Part shown: positions 1 through 9,899 of the stretch, piece by piece
How positions within the stretch are numbered: the first letter of the stretch is position 1
How the letters are laid out: each line of letters begins with the position of its first letter
Source of the DNA: Nelumbo lutea
Lineage: Eukaryota; Streptophyta; Magnoliopsida; Proteales; Nelumbonaceae
DNA: 64,000 nucleotides
NCBI GenBank assembly: GCA_022828595.1
Contig: JAKGHH010000005.1
Span: 63,173,655 to 63,237,654, forward strand
Direction: 5' to 3'
Translations under genes and position numbers: made by a program
The notes under the pieces: model-generated
Seen by the model: only the letters and a program-made list of their open reading frames with translations
What the model was told of the DNA's origin: nothing
The model's database searches: none

Positions 1-734
1 ATCCATGACATTTCCTCTTCTTTAAATGGAGTTGCAGACGGATTCCAAGAGAATCGAACCAGTTGGCAAATAGTTTAGCTAAACTTGGATTGGTTTGGAT
101 TGGTAAGGAATCTTTTTTTTTAATAGTGCAAATGAACATTATATCTTTAATGTTCTAGGTGAGTGAGATAATGAACATTATATCTTTAAAACTAAGAATG
201 AAATTGTTTTTGGAGTTCGAGAAATGGTTGAATCTTTTTGAATGGTGGAAATTGATGAATCATTCTCCTTTTATGTTATACTAAAATTAATTTAATTATT
301 TATTCAGCGGCTCATTGAGTCAACTAAACTAGTAGGATACATGTTTATCTACACAACCCCTCATATTTCGTGTTCAGTTCATTCCTACAAGGTTCCTAGC
401 TAGCTGGATTCTCTCACCATCACCATCTAGTTAGGGGGAGTGGTTACGGAGGTGCACCCAAGAATTCAATTAATGCGATTCATTACTACCACATAGAGAG
501 GAAAGGGAAGCTTCCCTTCATTCAACAGGTTCAAAGTTGAAAGTTGAAACCCTTGCTGCCTCCTCAAACACAAGGGTGATGGTGATTGAACTAGTTGGGT
601 CATCGCCATTCTTTGAACAGAGAGTGTAGAGGCATGCTTAATGCCGCTTCTATAATTGGTTATATAAGATGAATTATAGCTAGATATTTTATTAAGAATA
701 TATGTGCTTTGTCTATATTTTGAACATTGACTAT
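1..734. other. Intergenic sequence, no gene seen
   Basis: No convincing reading frame, RNA gene or terminal repeat was found here. The sequence is moderately AT-rich and unique-looking, ending at the tandem repeat that starts near 735. Confidence 0.5.
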
Positions 735-962
735 TTCTTCCCTTGATTTGAAAATCTTGAGATGAGAGGTATGCAAATTAAGTCACAACCAAGCCAAAAT
801 CAGATTAATTTCTTCCCCTTGATTTGAAAATCTTGAGTGAGACAAGAGGAATGCAAATTAAGTCACAACCAAGCCAAAATCAGATTAATTTCTTCCCTTG
901 ATTTGAAAATCTTGAGACGAGAGGTATGCAAATTAAGTCGCAACCAAGCCAAAATCAGATTA
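735..962. repeat. Tandem repeat, three units of about 75-80 bp
   Basis: Three head-to-tail copies begin with TTCTTCCCTTGATTTG at about 735, 810 and 890, and each continues through GCAAATTAAGTC and AACCAAGCCAAAATCAG. Copies differ at only a few positions (for example AGTCACAACC versus AGTCGCAACC), so the array is fairly young. It ends at the stop codon of the minus-strand zinc-finger gene, so the array occupies that gene's presumed 3' untranslated region. The short plus-strand frame over it is an artefact of the repeat. Confidence 0.9.
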
Positions 963-1628
963 TACATCTTTGATTCTCAGATTTTTTATACGACCCAAAA
1001 ATTTATCACAAAATTCAGATATTCTATCGAATTTATCCTTCTCTAACTGGACAACTGCTTCAACCTCATCCAGTGGGTCTTTAGAAGGTCCTACCACATC
1101 TCCTTTGATGGTTACACTCTGTTGGACTTGTGGTCTCCTTGGTATCCATGCAAAGAACTTACACCCACCTGCATCCAAAAAAAAAAAATAGTGTGCTTTA
1201 AGCGATTGAATATTTAACAAACTTTGCACAGATAAATAACTAAGATTAAATAATCTTACTTGGGGCTTTGCACAAACCCAAAATCGTCTCCCTTGTGTAC
1301 TAGGCCGTTTAGATGTGAAGACCCTGCAAACCCCATTTCTACATGGACAACACCTTATCTCACCCTTCCAACCAAAGAAATTACATCTTCTATCACTGTC
1401 AAACTACAACAATAACAAAAAATTTGCGTTATATGAAACGTTAACAAACTACAACAATAACAAAGGTTTTGTATAACCTACGTAGTAGTGACAACCATAG
1501 AACTCCCGCCCAACATTCTCAGCCTTCCCATTCCGCGCCACAAGTACACACTCCCCACCACCACATGGGCAAAAAACCTTTGTGGTATTAGAAAGATGCT
1601 CGAGGTCGCGGGGGTGTGCAGGTTTCAT
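960..1628 (-). CDS. Two-GRF zinc-finger protein, three exons, last junction out of frame
   Basis: Exon A (1628-1482) carries a zinc-binding start CPCGGGEC and then GREFYGCHYY. A donor GTAGG at 1481 and an acceptor TTGTAG ending at 1404 join it in phase to exon B (1403-1260), which begins FDSDRRCNFFGW and completes the first GRF finger. Exon B then starts a second finger, CCPCRNGVC followed by GRRFWVCAKPQ, and ends at a consensus donor GTAAG at 1259. Exon C starts after TGCAG at 1169 with GGCKFFAW, completing finger two, then a charged, helix-prone tail to a stop at 960. Introns are 78 and 91 nt. GRF fingers bind single-stranded DNA and occur in TOP3-alpha, APE2, NEIL3 and many small plant proteins; the exact family is not known here. 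The canonical B-C junction is off by one base, so the copy may be a pseudogene or use another donor. The Met at 1628 is only the best available start, because the frame upstream is minisatellite. Confidence 0.6.
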
Positions 1629-1905
1629 CAGGCTGGGTGCGCGTTGGCACGCACTGGTGTGTGCGGGCATGTGTTGGTGTGTGCGGGCGTGCGCTGGCAT
1701 GTGCGCTGGTGTGCATGAGCATGCGCTGGTGTGTGTGGAAATGCGTTGGTGTGTGCGGGCGTGCGTTGGCGTGCGCGAGTGTGTTGGCATGCACGGACTT
1801 GCGCTGGCATGTGCGGGCGTACATTGGCATGTTGGGGCGTGCGCGGATGTGCACTGGCGTGTGCAGGCGTGTGCAGGCATGCACGGGTGTGCGCTGGCGT
1901 AACTA
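1628..1905. repeat. GC-rich minisatellite, unit about 20 bp
   Basis: About a dozen imperfect copies of a unit like GGTGTGTGCGGGCGTGCGCT, with variants of 18-20 bp, form a block much richer in G and C than its surroundings. Much of it alternates purine and pyrimidine (GTGTGTGCG, GCATGTGCGC), a composition that favours Z-DNA. Because the unit has few stops in any frame, long open frames appear on both strands. These encode only Cys/Val/Gly or His/Thr/Ala/Pro repeats and are not taken as genes. The block lies directly upstream of the zinc-finger gene's first recognisable codons. Confidence 0.85.
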
Positions 1906-2039
1906 CGGTAGGATTGCTCTAGCATTTCATCGAACATCTAAAAGTCCACTTCCAGATTGCCCTCCTTCCTCCTATTCTTCCTCCTTCTCTCCCCCCCTCA
2001 ACCTTCCGCCTCCCTTTATTCACCTCTTTCCATAAGAGA

Positions 2040-3128
2040 TGAGATGTGACCAAATGACTGTTCCTCCTGCAAAAGCGAAAAAATAACACTATTATAATTA
2101 GACACTAAAGATTCCTTCAGTGAAAAACAAAAAACAAAAGAACCTTCAGTAAAAGTAAAAAAACTCATCTCTATTTTGTTTAGTGTTTAAACAAAAGGGG
2201 GTGTTAACAGGAATAAAAAACCCACTGCCAACCTCTGTTCGATTTCCGTCAAACCTTCGCCGTTCGTTAGTTGCAACGGTTGCCATCGGTGGAGATGGCG
2301 ATGGTGAGCCATCAGGATGATGCTCCCGTCTTCTCTTCCCTTCGACAGATAGGGCGAGTGTGTGAGAGGGATTCAGTTAATTTAAAATCAGGGATAAAAA
2401 TGTAATTTTGTATAGGGGTATAACGGGCATTTTTAGCTTTTTCCGTCCATGTTTAACGGTCAAGGGTAAACTTAGTCAATTGTCAGAAACAATAAGGGTA
2501 CACTTAGTCAATTTTGAAACAGTAAGGGTAGAGTTAGTTAATTAGTTAAATCATAAGGGTAGTTTAAGAAATTTACCCTAAAGAGAATTAGATGGCATTC
2601 GAAGGACATTTTTTACTTTTCAAATGTCACTTTACCGCTGAATAATGGATTGGTTAACGGCAGGTACTAGATTGTCACATTTTGAAAGTTTGGATACTGG
2701 ATTATCGTATTTTAAAATTCGACGACCAAATTATCACTCGAGCCAAAGTACAGGGTACTGATCGAGAATTTTCCCAAAAAGAAATAATGAAAGTTGAGTA
2801 TTTTGGTAATTTAATGTATTCTGTCATCTGGCTTAATCATTAATGGTGTCTTTGTTTAACTGCCAAAACTCAAGGAGTCTTTGTTGTAAAAAAGTATAGA
2901 AGGGTCTTTGTCACTGATCCATACTGGCTTAAGCACCAACATGCCGTGATTAGAGGGTGGGGCTATGCCAAATTTGAAGAATTTTAATTAGATTAGGTTT
3001 GGATTAGGGTTTGGGACACTGAAAATTTAATAAATTTATTGCATTTCATTGTAAGATATCACAAATTGAAGCCATTCGCACTAAAACTCACTATATCACA
3101 AGGGACAGATGTATGCAACTTTACCCGA
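2040..3128. other. Intergenic sequence with repeat debris
   Basis: No gene seen. 2462-2580 holds about four degenerate head-to-tail units of roughly 30 bp built on AAGGGTA(A/C)ACTTAGTCAATT. 2600-2790 resembles the ends of inverted-repeat elements found elsewhere in the window (phrases such as GAAAGTTTGGATACTGG and ACAGGGTACTGA), suggesting a decayed copy. Confidence 0.45.
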
Positions 3129-4338
3129 TTAGGGGTGGCAATTTCTCACCCAACTCACTAAATCTATTCAACTCACCCAATATCTAATACACCCAACCTG
3201 CCCATTTACTTGGCGTGTTGGAAATGGGTTGATCACCAATTGGGTCAATTTAAATGGGTTGGGTTGGGTATGGTTAACCACTAAATATATAATTATTAAT
3301 TCCTTAGCCATTTTTTTAAGTTTTCTTCATTTGAATGAAATAATTTATGATAAATGCATTAATTTTCTATTAATTATTGACTAAAATTAGTTTTGTCTCG
3401 AATCAACACACTTCACCCAAATTGACATAAATCCAAATCAACTTGACCCGGGTCCGGATCAGCTCAACTTGGTCTAAATATGAGCAGACCCGAACCACCT
3501 CGGTTCGGTTCGTTTGGGTCGGCCAGCTCATTTCAAACCCAACCCGATCCAGATCAGGTCGAGTTATGCCGACCCGAATCTGAAGTGGTGCTGGACAGGC
3601 TGGTTCGTCCCAAACCTAGTACAATTCGACCCAAAATATGTCCAGCTTGCTTTGACACTGTTCGGATCGCTCGGGCTGACTCATATTTGTACAACCCGAC
3701 CCAAATTTAGACCAGCTCAATGTACTTCCCATGACGCACTTCATACCAGTCAATTCGGTTTCAAACCTATGCACAACCTGATATGGGCCGGTCTGAGTCA
3801 ATCCACCATTGATTGAACCGGTTTGACCAAATTAATCTGAATCCAAACGGTTCAACCATTCTTAATGTGATTAGCTCGAAAACAATCCAATTAGATAATT
3901 CAAGTTGGTCTTACCGATTTGAACCTAAGTGGTTTGGTCAAACCCAAAACCCGACCATAATCAAATGGCTTTGCCACTTGTGTAAAAGTAACATGCATGT
4001 AATGTGATTTGAATCTTCACCGCTCACGTAAATAACAACTACTATTACCACTAAGCTATGACCATTTTATTTTTCAAGTAGGAATTAGCCTTTTATTTTA
4101 AGTACATAAATATAAGATTAATGGGTTTGGGCAGATTTGATTGGGTCAAAACGGGTTTGGGTTGAACCCAATCCGTTTAATTTTATATAACTGGGTCATT
4201 AACAGGTTGGCCGGTTAGAAGAATTGAGTTAAAACTCAGCCCAACCCATTTAATTTTATATAACTGGATTGGGTAGGCGGTTAGATGGATTGAGTTGAAA
4301 CTCAACCCAACCCAACCTGCCCAATTTCCACCGCTGTA
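3129..4338. mobile_element. Inverted-repeat element of about 1.2 kb
   Basis: The left edge TTAGGGGTGGCAATTTCTCACCC and the right edge, read in reverse (GCGGTGGAAATTGGGCAGG), form an imperfect terminal inverted repeat. Both ends are rich in GGGTT(G/T)GG-type runs, and the interior contains many ACCCGAACC-like runs. This is typical of non-autonomous plant DNA transposons. The left flank is TTA, but the right flank does not clearly repeat it, so the superfamily is uncertain. Short open frames at 3480-3816 are by-products of the simple-sequence composition. Confidence 0.5.
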
Positions 4339-4463
4339 CCACAAATATATCAGAGTATGGGACAATCAAAATTAATGCAGGCCCAGCAGACACAGACCAT
4401 TAATGAGGAGATATAGCTAACGTGTTTGATGGGGATTTTAATTTTATTGGGCAATCACCTCTC

Positions 4464-4470
4464 CACGTGG
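4464..4470 (+). promoter_or_regulatory. G-box / ABRE-like element CACGTGG
   Basis: CACGTGG lies about 190 bp upstream of the TATA box of the IDA-like gene. This core is bound by plant bZIP and bHLH factors and is common in abscisic-acid- and stress-responsive promoters. Function here is inferred from sequence and position only. Confidence 0.45.
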
Positions 4471-4654
4471 CAAACTTCCCCGCTGCAAAAACCAATAGGT
4501 ATGCCAATCTCTTTGAAACCGAGAATGAAGCTTGGGCACGCCATTCATCTTGGAAATCAAATATACATAATTAATCAATTACACCCCTAATAAATTCAAA
4601 GATATATGGAATCTTAACGGTTGCAATCTTACCATTTTTGCCTTCTCGACTTTG

Positions 4655-4662
4655 TATAAATA
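4655..4662 (+). promoter_or_regulatory. TATA box of the IDA-like gene
   Basis: TATAAATA matches the plant TATA consensus and lies 58 bp upstream of the chosen ATG at 4720. That predicts transcription starting near 4685-4695 and a very short 5' leader. Confidence 0.65.
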
Positions 4663-4719
4663 CATGTAGAATTAAGTCTCAACCAGTTGTATCGGCAACC
4701 AGATAACCAAATCATAGCA

Positions 4720-5274
4720 ATGAAAGGAATGAAGGCTATACTAGTTACTTTCCTTTTAGCATTCGCCATTGGTGGTGCTGCAGCAATTAGAGCTCTTGAT
4801 GCTACGCTATATGTCTCACATGGTGCTGAGACGAGGCAAGCCCAAGGGTTTGATGCGCTTGGAGGATTTGGCTATCTTCCTAAAGGGCCACTTCCTCCAT
4901 CTGGTACAAACCATGCTCCTCCTTCTACTCCAAGTGTTGGTCACAAACAAATAAAGTTTGTTAATCTTCATATGGGTTCGTCTCGTCCAAGCCATCCGCC
5001 TCATTCAACATTAAGTGTTAGCCATGAAGAAGCAAGATTTGGCTATCTCCCTAAAGGACCAGTCCCTCCATCTGGTCCAAGCCATCCTCCACCTTCTACC
5101 GTAAGTGCTGGTCTTGAAGAAACAAGGTTTGGCTATCTTCCTAAAGGGCCAGTTCCTCCGTCTGGTCCAAGCCATCCTCCTGCCCAAAGTGTTGATCATG
5201 AAAAAATAAGCTTTGGTTACCTTCCTAAAGGACCAGTTCCTCCATCTGGTCCTAGCCATCCTCCTCCCTTTTAA
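4720..5274 (+). CDS. IDA-like secreted peptide precursor with repeated EPIP motif
   Basis: A 184-residue precursor. Residues 1-22 are a signal peptide (MKGMK, then a hydrophobic run ending GGAAA), so the product should be secreted. The rest is built from a unit of about 30 residues: FGYLPKG, P(V/L)PPSG, PSHPP, then a short acidic spacer. Good copies begin at residues 50, 107, 137 and 165; a decayed copy begins at about 80 (FVNLHMGSSRPSHPP). FGYLPKG plus PPSGPS matches the extended PIP motif of IDA/IDA-like peptides, whose known core is PIPPSAPSKRHN and which signal through HAESA-type receptor kinases in abscission. Known family members are usually under 110 residues with one C-terminal copy. 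Here the terminal KRHN is replaced by HPPP, which should alter receptor contact or processing. Several copies follow a basic residue (EEAR, EETR, KQIK), a possible cleavage point. ATG 4720 was chosen because nothing in frame upstream is ATG and it has a good context (ATAGCAATGAA). No intron. A proline-rich wall protein is the alternative. Confidence 0.8.
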   Translation: MKGMKAILVTFLLAFAIGGAAAIRALDATLYVSHGAETRQAQGFDALGGFGYLPKGPLPPSGTNHAPPSTPSVGHKQIKFVNLHMGSSRPSHPPHSTLSVSHEEARFGYLPKGPVPPSGPSHPPPSTVSAGLEETRFGYLPKGPVPPSGPSHPPAQSVDHEKISFGYLPKGPVPPSGPSHPPPF

Positions 5275-5401
5275 TCCATTGTTATCTTCTATGGCATGAG
5301 CAGGTGGTTCTGTAAAGTGCAAACCCATCTAGTGTTTAAGTTTCATATTTATGTGCTCTCCATCTGCTTTTATACGATGTTTCTTTTAGCTACTTGATTA
5401 A

Positions 5402-5407
5402 AATAAA
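5402..5407 (+). terminator. Candidate poly(A) signal AATAAA
   Basis: AATAAA lies 128 bp after the stop codon of the IDA-like gene, a normal distance for a plant 3' untranslated region. Confidence 0.5.
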
Positions 5408-5742
5408 AGTGGGTATCCTTAATATGTGATAATTTCTCTGAAAGTAAGAGACCCATTTCCATTGTTGATAAATTAATAGAGATTTAACCATTGGTCAAAG
5501 AGTTCTTTTTATTTTATTTTTTTCTTCAATTGCTTAAGTGGTAAGCCTACCATGACCCGACCCTATTGGGATTTGAATAAACTTTTCATTGCTGTTTGGG
5601 TTGGGCGGCACACATTAAGGGTGGCCCATGCCAAACCCAATTCATTGATATAGTGGCATTAGATAATTGTAATTATTATCTTCACCAAGAATAGAGGAAG
5701 TGTATATGATATGGGTGGAGATAGTCCTATTCGTTGAGTTGG
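5408..5742. other. Gene-free spacer between the peptide gene and the Athila-like element
   Basis: About 335 bp with no recognisable feature, ending at the GTTGA target duplication of the retrotransposon. Confidence 0.5.
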
Positions 5743-5747
5743 GTTGA

Positions 5748-7313
5748 TGATGTGTGGCTCAGTGTGACACTAGTAAGTGCACTAGCCTTTCAAATAATAA
5801 AGTAGTGAGTAAAGTATCGTTCCCATGAGGATTTAGGAAACAAGTATCAATACTAAATTGAGTACTTTTTATCTGATTAACAAATAAATCAAAACTTTAA
5901 TGAAAGCTAAAAATCCTAAATTAAAATCTATCGAAATCATTGGTCCAATTGTCTTCAAATCAGGTTAGAAGAGTAAGCAGTAAATTTCAATCTCAGAATT
6001 CAGCAATCTATCAATTTGGATCATTCGAATAAATCATAATTGAGCCTTGGTTTGGTCAGACCTCAAGCTCATGAACAGCTTCTTTCGAGTGCATATTCAA
6101 TCTATGCATGAGTGATGATCCTCATATCTCTATCAATGATCTAATCCTCATGCATGCATTTCTTCAAACACATCTAGGCATCAATTCAAAACTAAATTGA
6201 TCATCAACTGAATTGTGCAAGTTATCTCTAATCTTGCATCCAATTCAGTTCTTGAATAGTAGATCTGAATTCCTAGAATCTCTCTCAAGCACTCTAAGAA
6301 TTCCAAGCTTTAGATCCATTCGGCCAATCTGAAAATTGTAGATCTGAATTCTCTTTCAAGTAATTCAGATATTGCAATCTCAGATCTGAGAATTCAGATC
6401 TGAGCTTTGAAAGTTAATTGGCCGAATTAATCTACAAAAACACCCTTATTCAAGAAACTTCAAGTACAATTCATAATCATTCAAATGAATCAAAAGGAAT
6501 TAGATTGCTGAACTGAAATTTTGCAAGCTGAAATACATCAAGGAAGAATGGAAGAAGGAGAAAGAAGAAAAAAAATATAACAAAGAAACAGAATTCAAAT
6601 TAAAGGAGAATGAAACTACAATTGAGTTATTACAAAGGATCTTTGAATCACAAACCCCTAATTTCGAACTCACCTTCTCTTCTTGCTTGCTTGTCTTGAA
6701 CTTCCTTAAGCCCTTCTTCTTCTCCTTTCTTGCGCCTAGCTTTCTTCTCTTCTCTTCTCTCAAGGTGGCTGAACCTCTAAGAGTGGGAGAGCCTTCCTCT
6801 CAAGCAATTGAACACCTCTCCCCCCTCCTAGAGGCCTCCTTGTATAGTTTTTCAAGGGGGCTCTTGCCCCTTCTTGAAGCCTCTAGAATGGGGTGTATTA
6901 CACCAATTTCTTGAACTTTCTAGAGCTCTCTTGAAAGCCTCCTAAGGCCTGCACTTAGGCTCTCTCTTAGCACATGATAGTTGTACTTTGAGCTGCTCTT
7001 TTGGGCTGAGAATGGGCCTTTTTTGCTGGGCCAAATTCTACTCTTAGCTAGGTTTTCTTTTCTTTGGTTTTTTCAAGGAATCCACTTGCTCTTCTTGGGC
7101 CGAAGTGCTCTCTCTTGCTTCCACAACCGGGCTGGGCTGAAATTGATCTTTTTGAACATTCTTTTTTTTTTGTCTTTTTCCTTCATTTTCTTGGATTAAT
7201 TATCCCTGAAACTTATTCTTAGCATTAAATTAAATTAAGACAAAAATTAATAAAACCGGCATAAAAATTCATGCTAAAGTCCTCAAAATTATAGATAAAT
7301 TGTAGGTTCATCA
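5748..7313 (-). repeat. 3' LTR of the Athila-like element
   Basis: In element sense it starts TGATGAACCTAC and ends CACACATCA, giving the usual TG...CA edges within a TGATG/CATCA inverted repeat. It aligns over its full length with 15409-16962, with scattered substitutions and short indels. It contains several AGATCTGA motifs (6261-6400) and a pyrimidine-rich block (6670-6770). Short frames inside it are not genes. Confidence 0.92.
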
Positions 7314-7330
7314 AATACCCCCACACTTAA
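7314..7330 (-). promoter_or_regulatory. Polypurine tract of the Athila-like element
   Basis: In element sense the sequence TTAAGTGTGGGGGTATT directly abuts the 3' LTR and is the expected primer for plus-strand DNA synthesis. A second similar purine run (TTAAGTGTGGGAG) lies near 8286-8300. Confidence 0.75.
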
Positions 7331-8576
7331 GCTTTTGATTGTCCTCAAGCAAGGACATCAGCCATAAACAGAACATTCTCCCCTTCTATTCTCACCATTT
7401 ACCGGGTGAATGTTTAGGATAGAAATGCATTGAGTAGTCGGTGAACTTTTGTAAGTGTTTAGCTCTTATTCTTGTAAATTACCATTTAACACATGTACAA
7501 GATCCATGGAAAGGAGAATATGAATTTCTCCAAAGTCCAGCCTTCACTCCCAATCAATATATAAATTAGCTCATTAATTGTCAAAGTTAATAATCTAATT
7601 GCTCTAAATTTCACATCTGTAACTATATCTTAATGAGAGTCCAACTTTAGTATGCCCCTTTGAACCTCAGTTGTCACCAAAATTACTTATTTGTAGTGGT
7701 GAGTGCATTTTATGCTCCGTCTCACCCTTTTCTTCTTCTTTTAGTGTGAGTGCATTTTATGCTCCATCTCACACTCTTCTTTTTCTTCTTCTTCTTTTTT
7801 TTTATTTTTGTGAGTGCATTTTATGCTCCATCTCACACTGGTCACATGCTTGAGGTAGATAACTAGACTCGTGTTCTAAGCTGCTAGTTTTACTATTCAG
7901 CTCAAAATAGCAAAAATTTGGGTTGAATCTCATGTATCAGTAATTCAAATGTGCACTAGCTTCCTTGACCATTAATAATGAAATCAACTGCTTTTTTAAA
8001 CACATGAAAGGTAGTTAAGGCTAGTTATGTTGAAAGACATTTTCAGCTCCCCCTTTTTTTTCTCATGCATATAGTAAGTTGGGTCATTTGCAAGAATAAA
8101 AACTTAACAAGTACATCAGTCTCCCTCAATTCATTGTATTCCATCTTAAAAAGTACCTAATAAATAGCAATGAACTTGGGGGGTTCCAGTTTACTTGGAT
8201 ATGTCATTGCCTGCAAATGTGTGTTGGGGTGAATGAGGTGCATGGCTTCAGCCCCCAAATTCTAGTTCTCAGGCTCACTCTCCCACACTTAAGATGAACA
8301 TTGTCCTCAATGTTCGTAGTGTTAGGGAATCAAACTTTCTAGAGCAAACTGAAGAAAAGAAAAGGATGAACAGTGTCCTTAAAGAATTGGAATTTTGAGA
8401 AGATCTTTATTTTGCTAACTAATATTCTAAAAGGATAAATGACAAAGAGATGCCTTAACCTGTTCATGATCAAGCAAAGAAGATTATTGGTTATCAAGAT
8501 AAACAGTGGATGGAGGGGGTACAGTACCACCCATTAAATATGGTTTCAGGCGCTGATCATTTACTTTAAATGTGCC
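7331..8576 (-). other. 3' non-coding spacer of the Athila-like element
   Basis: No coding capacity was found between integrase and the polypurine tract, where many Athila elements carry an envelope-like frame. A three-copy repeat at 7698-7845 is described separately. Confidence 0.6.
7698..7845. repeat. Three copies of a 27-bp hairpin-forming unit
   Basis: GTGAGTGCATTTTATGCTCC followed by (A/G)TCTCAC occurs three times, separated by pyrimidine-rich (TTC)n-like spacers. Each unit begins GTGAG and ends CTCAC, and its core GAGTGCATTTTATGCTC is itself nearly palindromic, so each copy could fold. The copies are almost identical although the spacers vary in length. Confidence 0.85.
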
Positions 8577-9899
8577 CTAAACCGGGTGGGTGATTTCTAT
8601 AGCCCCATGGGGAAAAACCTGTGAAATGGTAAAGGGTCCAGACCACCTAGATCTTAGCTTACCTGGAAACAAGTGGAGACAGGAATTATATAACAATACC
8701 TGTTGGCCTACATAAAAGTCCCATCTCAACAAGTTCTTATCATGCCAGTTTTTGGTTCTTTCTTTATAAACTTTGGCATTCTCATAGGCAGCAAGTCTGA
8801 ATTCATCCAATTCATTCAATTGCAACCGCCTTTTAGCCCTTGTGGCCTGAATGTCAAAATTTAAGAATTTAAGAGCCCAATAGGCCTTGTGTTCTAATTC
8901 AACTAGTAAATGGCATGCTTTACCAAAGACCAATTTGTAGGGGGACATGCCAATGGGTGTCTTAAATGCAATTTTGTATGCCCACAATGCATCATCTAGT
9001 TTGATGGACCAATCTTTTCTGGCAGATGCTATGGTCTTTTCTAGAATTCTTTTGAGTTCCTTGTTAGTCAATTCCACTTGGCCACTAGTTTGAGGGTGAT
9101 AAGTGGTAGCTAATTTATGTGTAATTCCATATTTCTGCATTAACCTCTCAAATTGGCTATTGCAGAAGTGAGTTCCCCTATCACTAATTATAGCTCGCAG
9201 AGTGCCAAATCGGGAGAATAGCTTCTTTAGGAAGTGTACCACCCTCCTTAAGTCATTTGTTGGCAAAGCCATGGCTTCTACCCATTTGGACACATAGTCA
9301 ACTGCAACGAGGATGTACTTATTACCAAAAGAATTCGAGAAAGGTCCCATGAAATCTATACCTCAAACATCAAAGATTTCTCAGATCAAAATATTGGAAA
9401 AGGGCATTTCATTCCGTCGGAAAATTTTTCCCAATCTTTGGCATTTGCCACATGTGGACATGTACCTATGGGCATCTTTGAAAAGTGTGGACCAATAAAA
9501 ACCTGATTGCAAAACCTTGGCTGTTGTGCGACTAGTTCCAAAATGACCTCCTGTTTCTTTATCATGGCAAAATTGGAGTACTGACTCCATCTCCTCCTTG
9601 GGGACACATCTCCTTATGATCTGATCTGCACACAATTTATACAAAAAGGGTTCCTCCCACAGATAGTATTTTACATTAGAAAGGAATTTCTTTTTCTGTT
9701 GATATGAAAGGTTAGGAGGAAGGACTTGTGCAGCTAGATAATTAGCAAAATCAGCATACCAAGGATATGAGTATTCCTGTATTGAGTACAATTGTTCATC
9801 TAGAAATTCTTCTCGAATGTTGCTAGTTATCTCCTCTTTTGAGCTTACCTTGTCCAACCGAGAGAGATGGTCAGTAGCTAGGTTTGCAGCACCCTTCAT
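8577..9899 (-). pseudogene. Athila-like integrase, broken
   Basis: The first part (9899-9381) carries the HHCC zinc-binding region (CHDKETGGHFG, then CGKCQR). The second (9350-8577) carries the catalytic core: first aspartate in VAVDYVSKW, second in ISDRGTHF, glutamate in [11 protein letters not shown]. All three catalytic residues are present, followed by a C-terminal domain with [11 protein letters not shown] stop and frame change lie between about 9350 and 9390. No chromodomain follows, as expected for Athila. Confidence 0.9.

Noticed and set aside
1449..1937. Long open frames on both strands across the minisatellite
   Set aside because: Except for the last 50 codons of the minus-strand frame (the GRF exon), they encode only repeat-derived His/Thr/Ala/Pro or Cys/Val/Gly strings and exist because the 20-bp unit lacks stops.
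3480..3816. Overlapping frames of 76-100 residues on both strands
   Set aside because: They lie inside an inverted-repeat element of ACCCGAACC-like runs, with no known domain and equal openness in several frames.
5011..5328. Minus-strand frame opposite the IDA-like gene
   Set aside because: It is the shadow of a repetitive coding sequence; the plus strand has signal peptide, TATA box, start context and poly(A) signal.
6687..7199. Hydrophobic, Phe/Leu-rich frames in the LTR
   Set aside because: They arise from pyrimidine-rich LTR sequence, and the counterpart LTR carries equivalent but altered frames.
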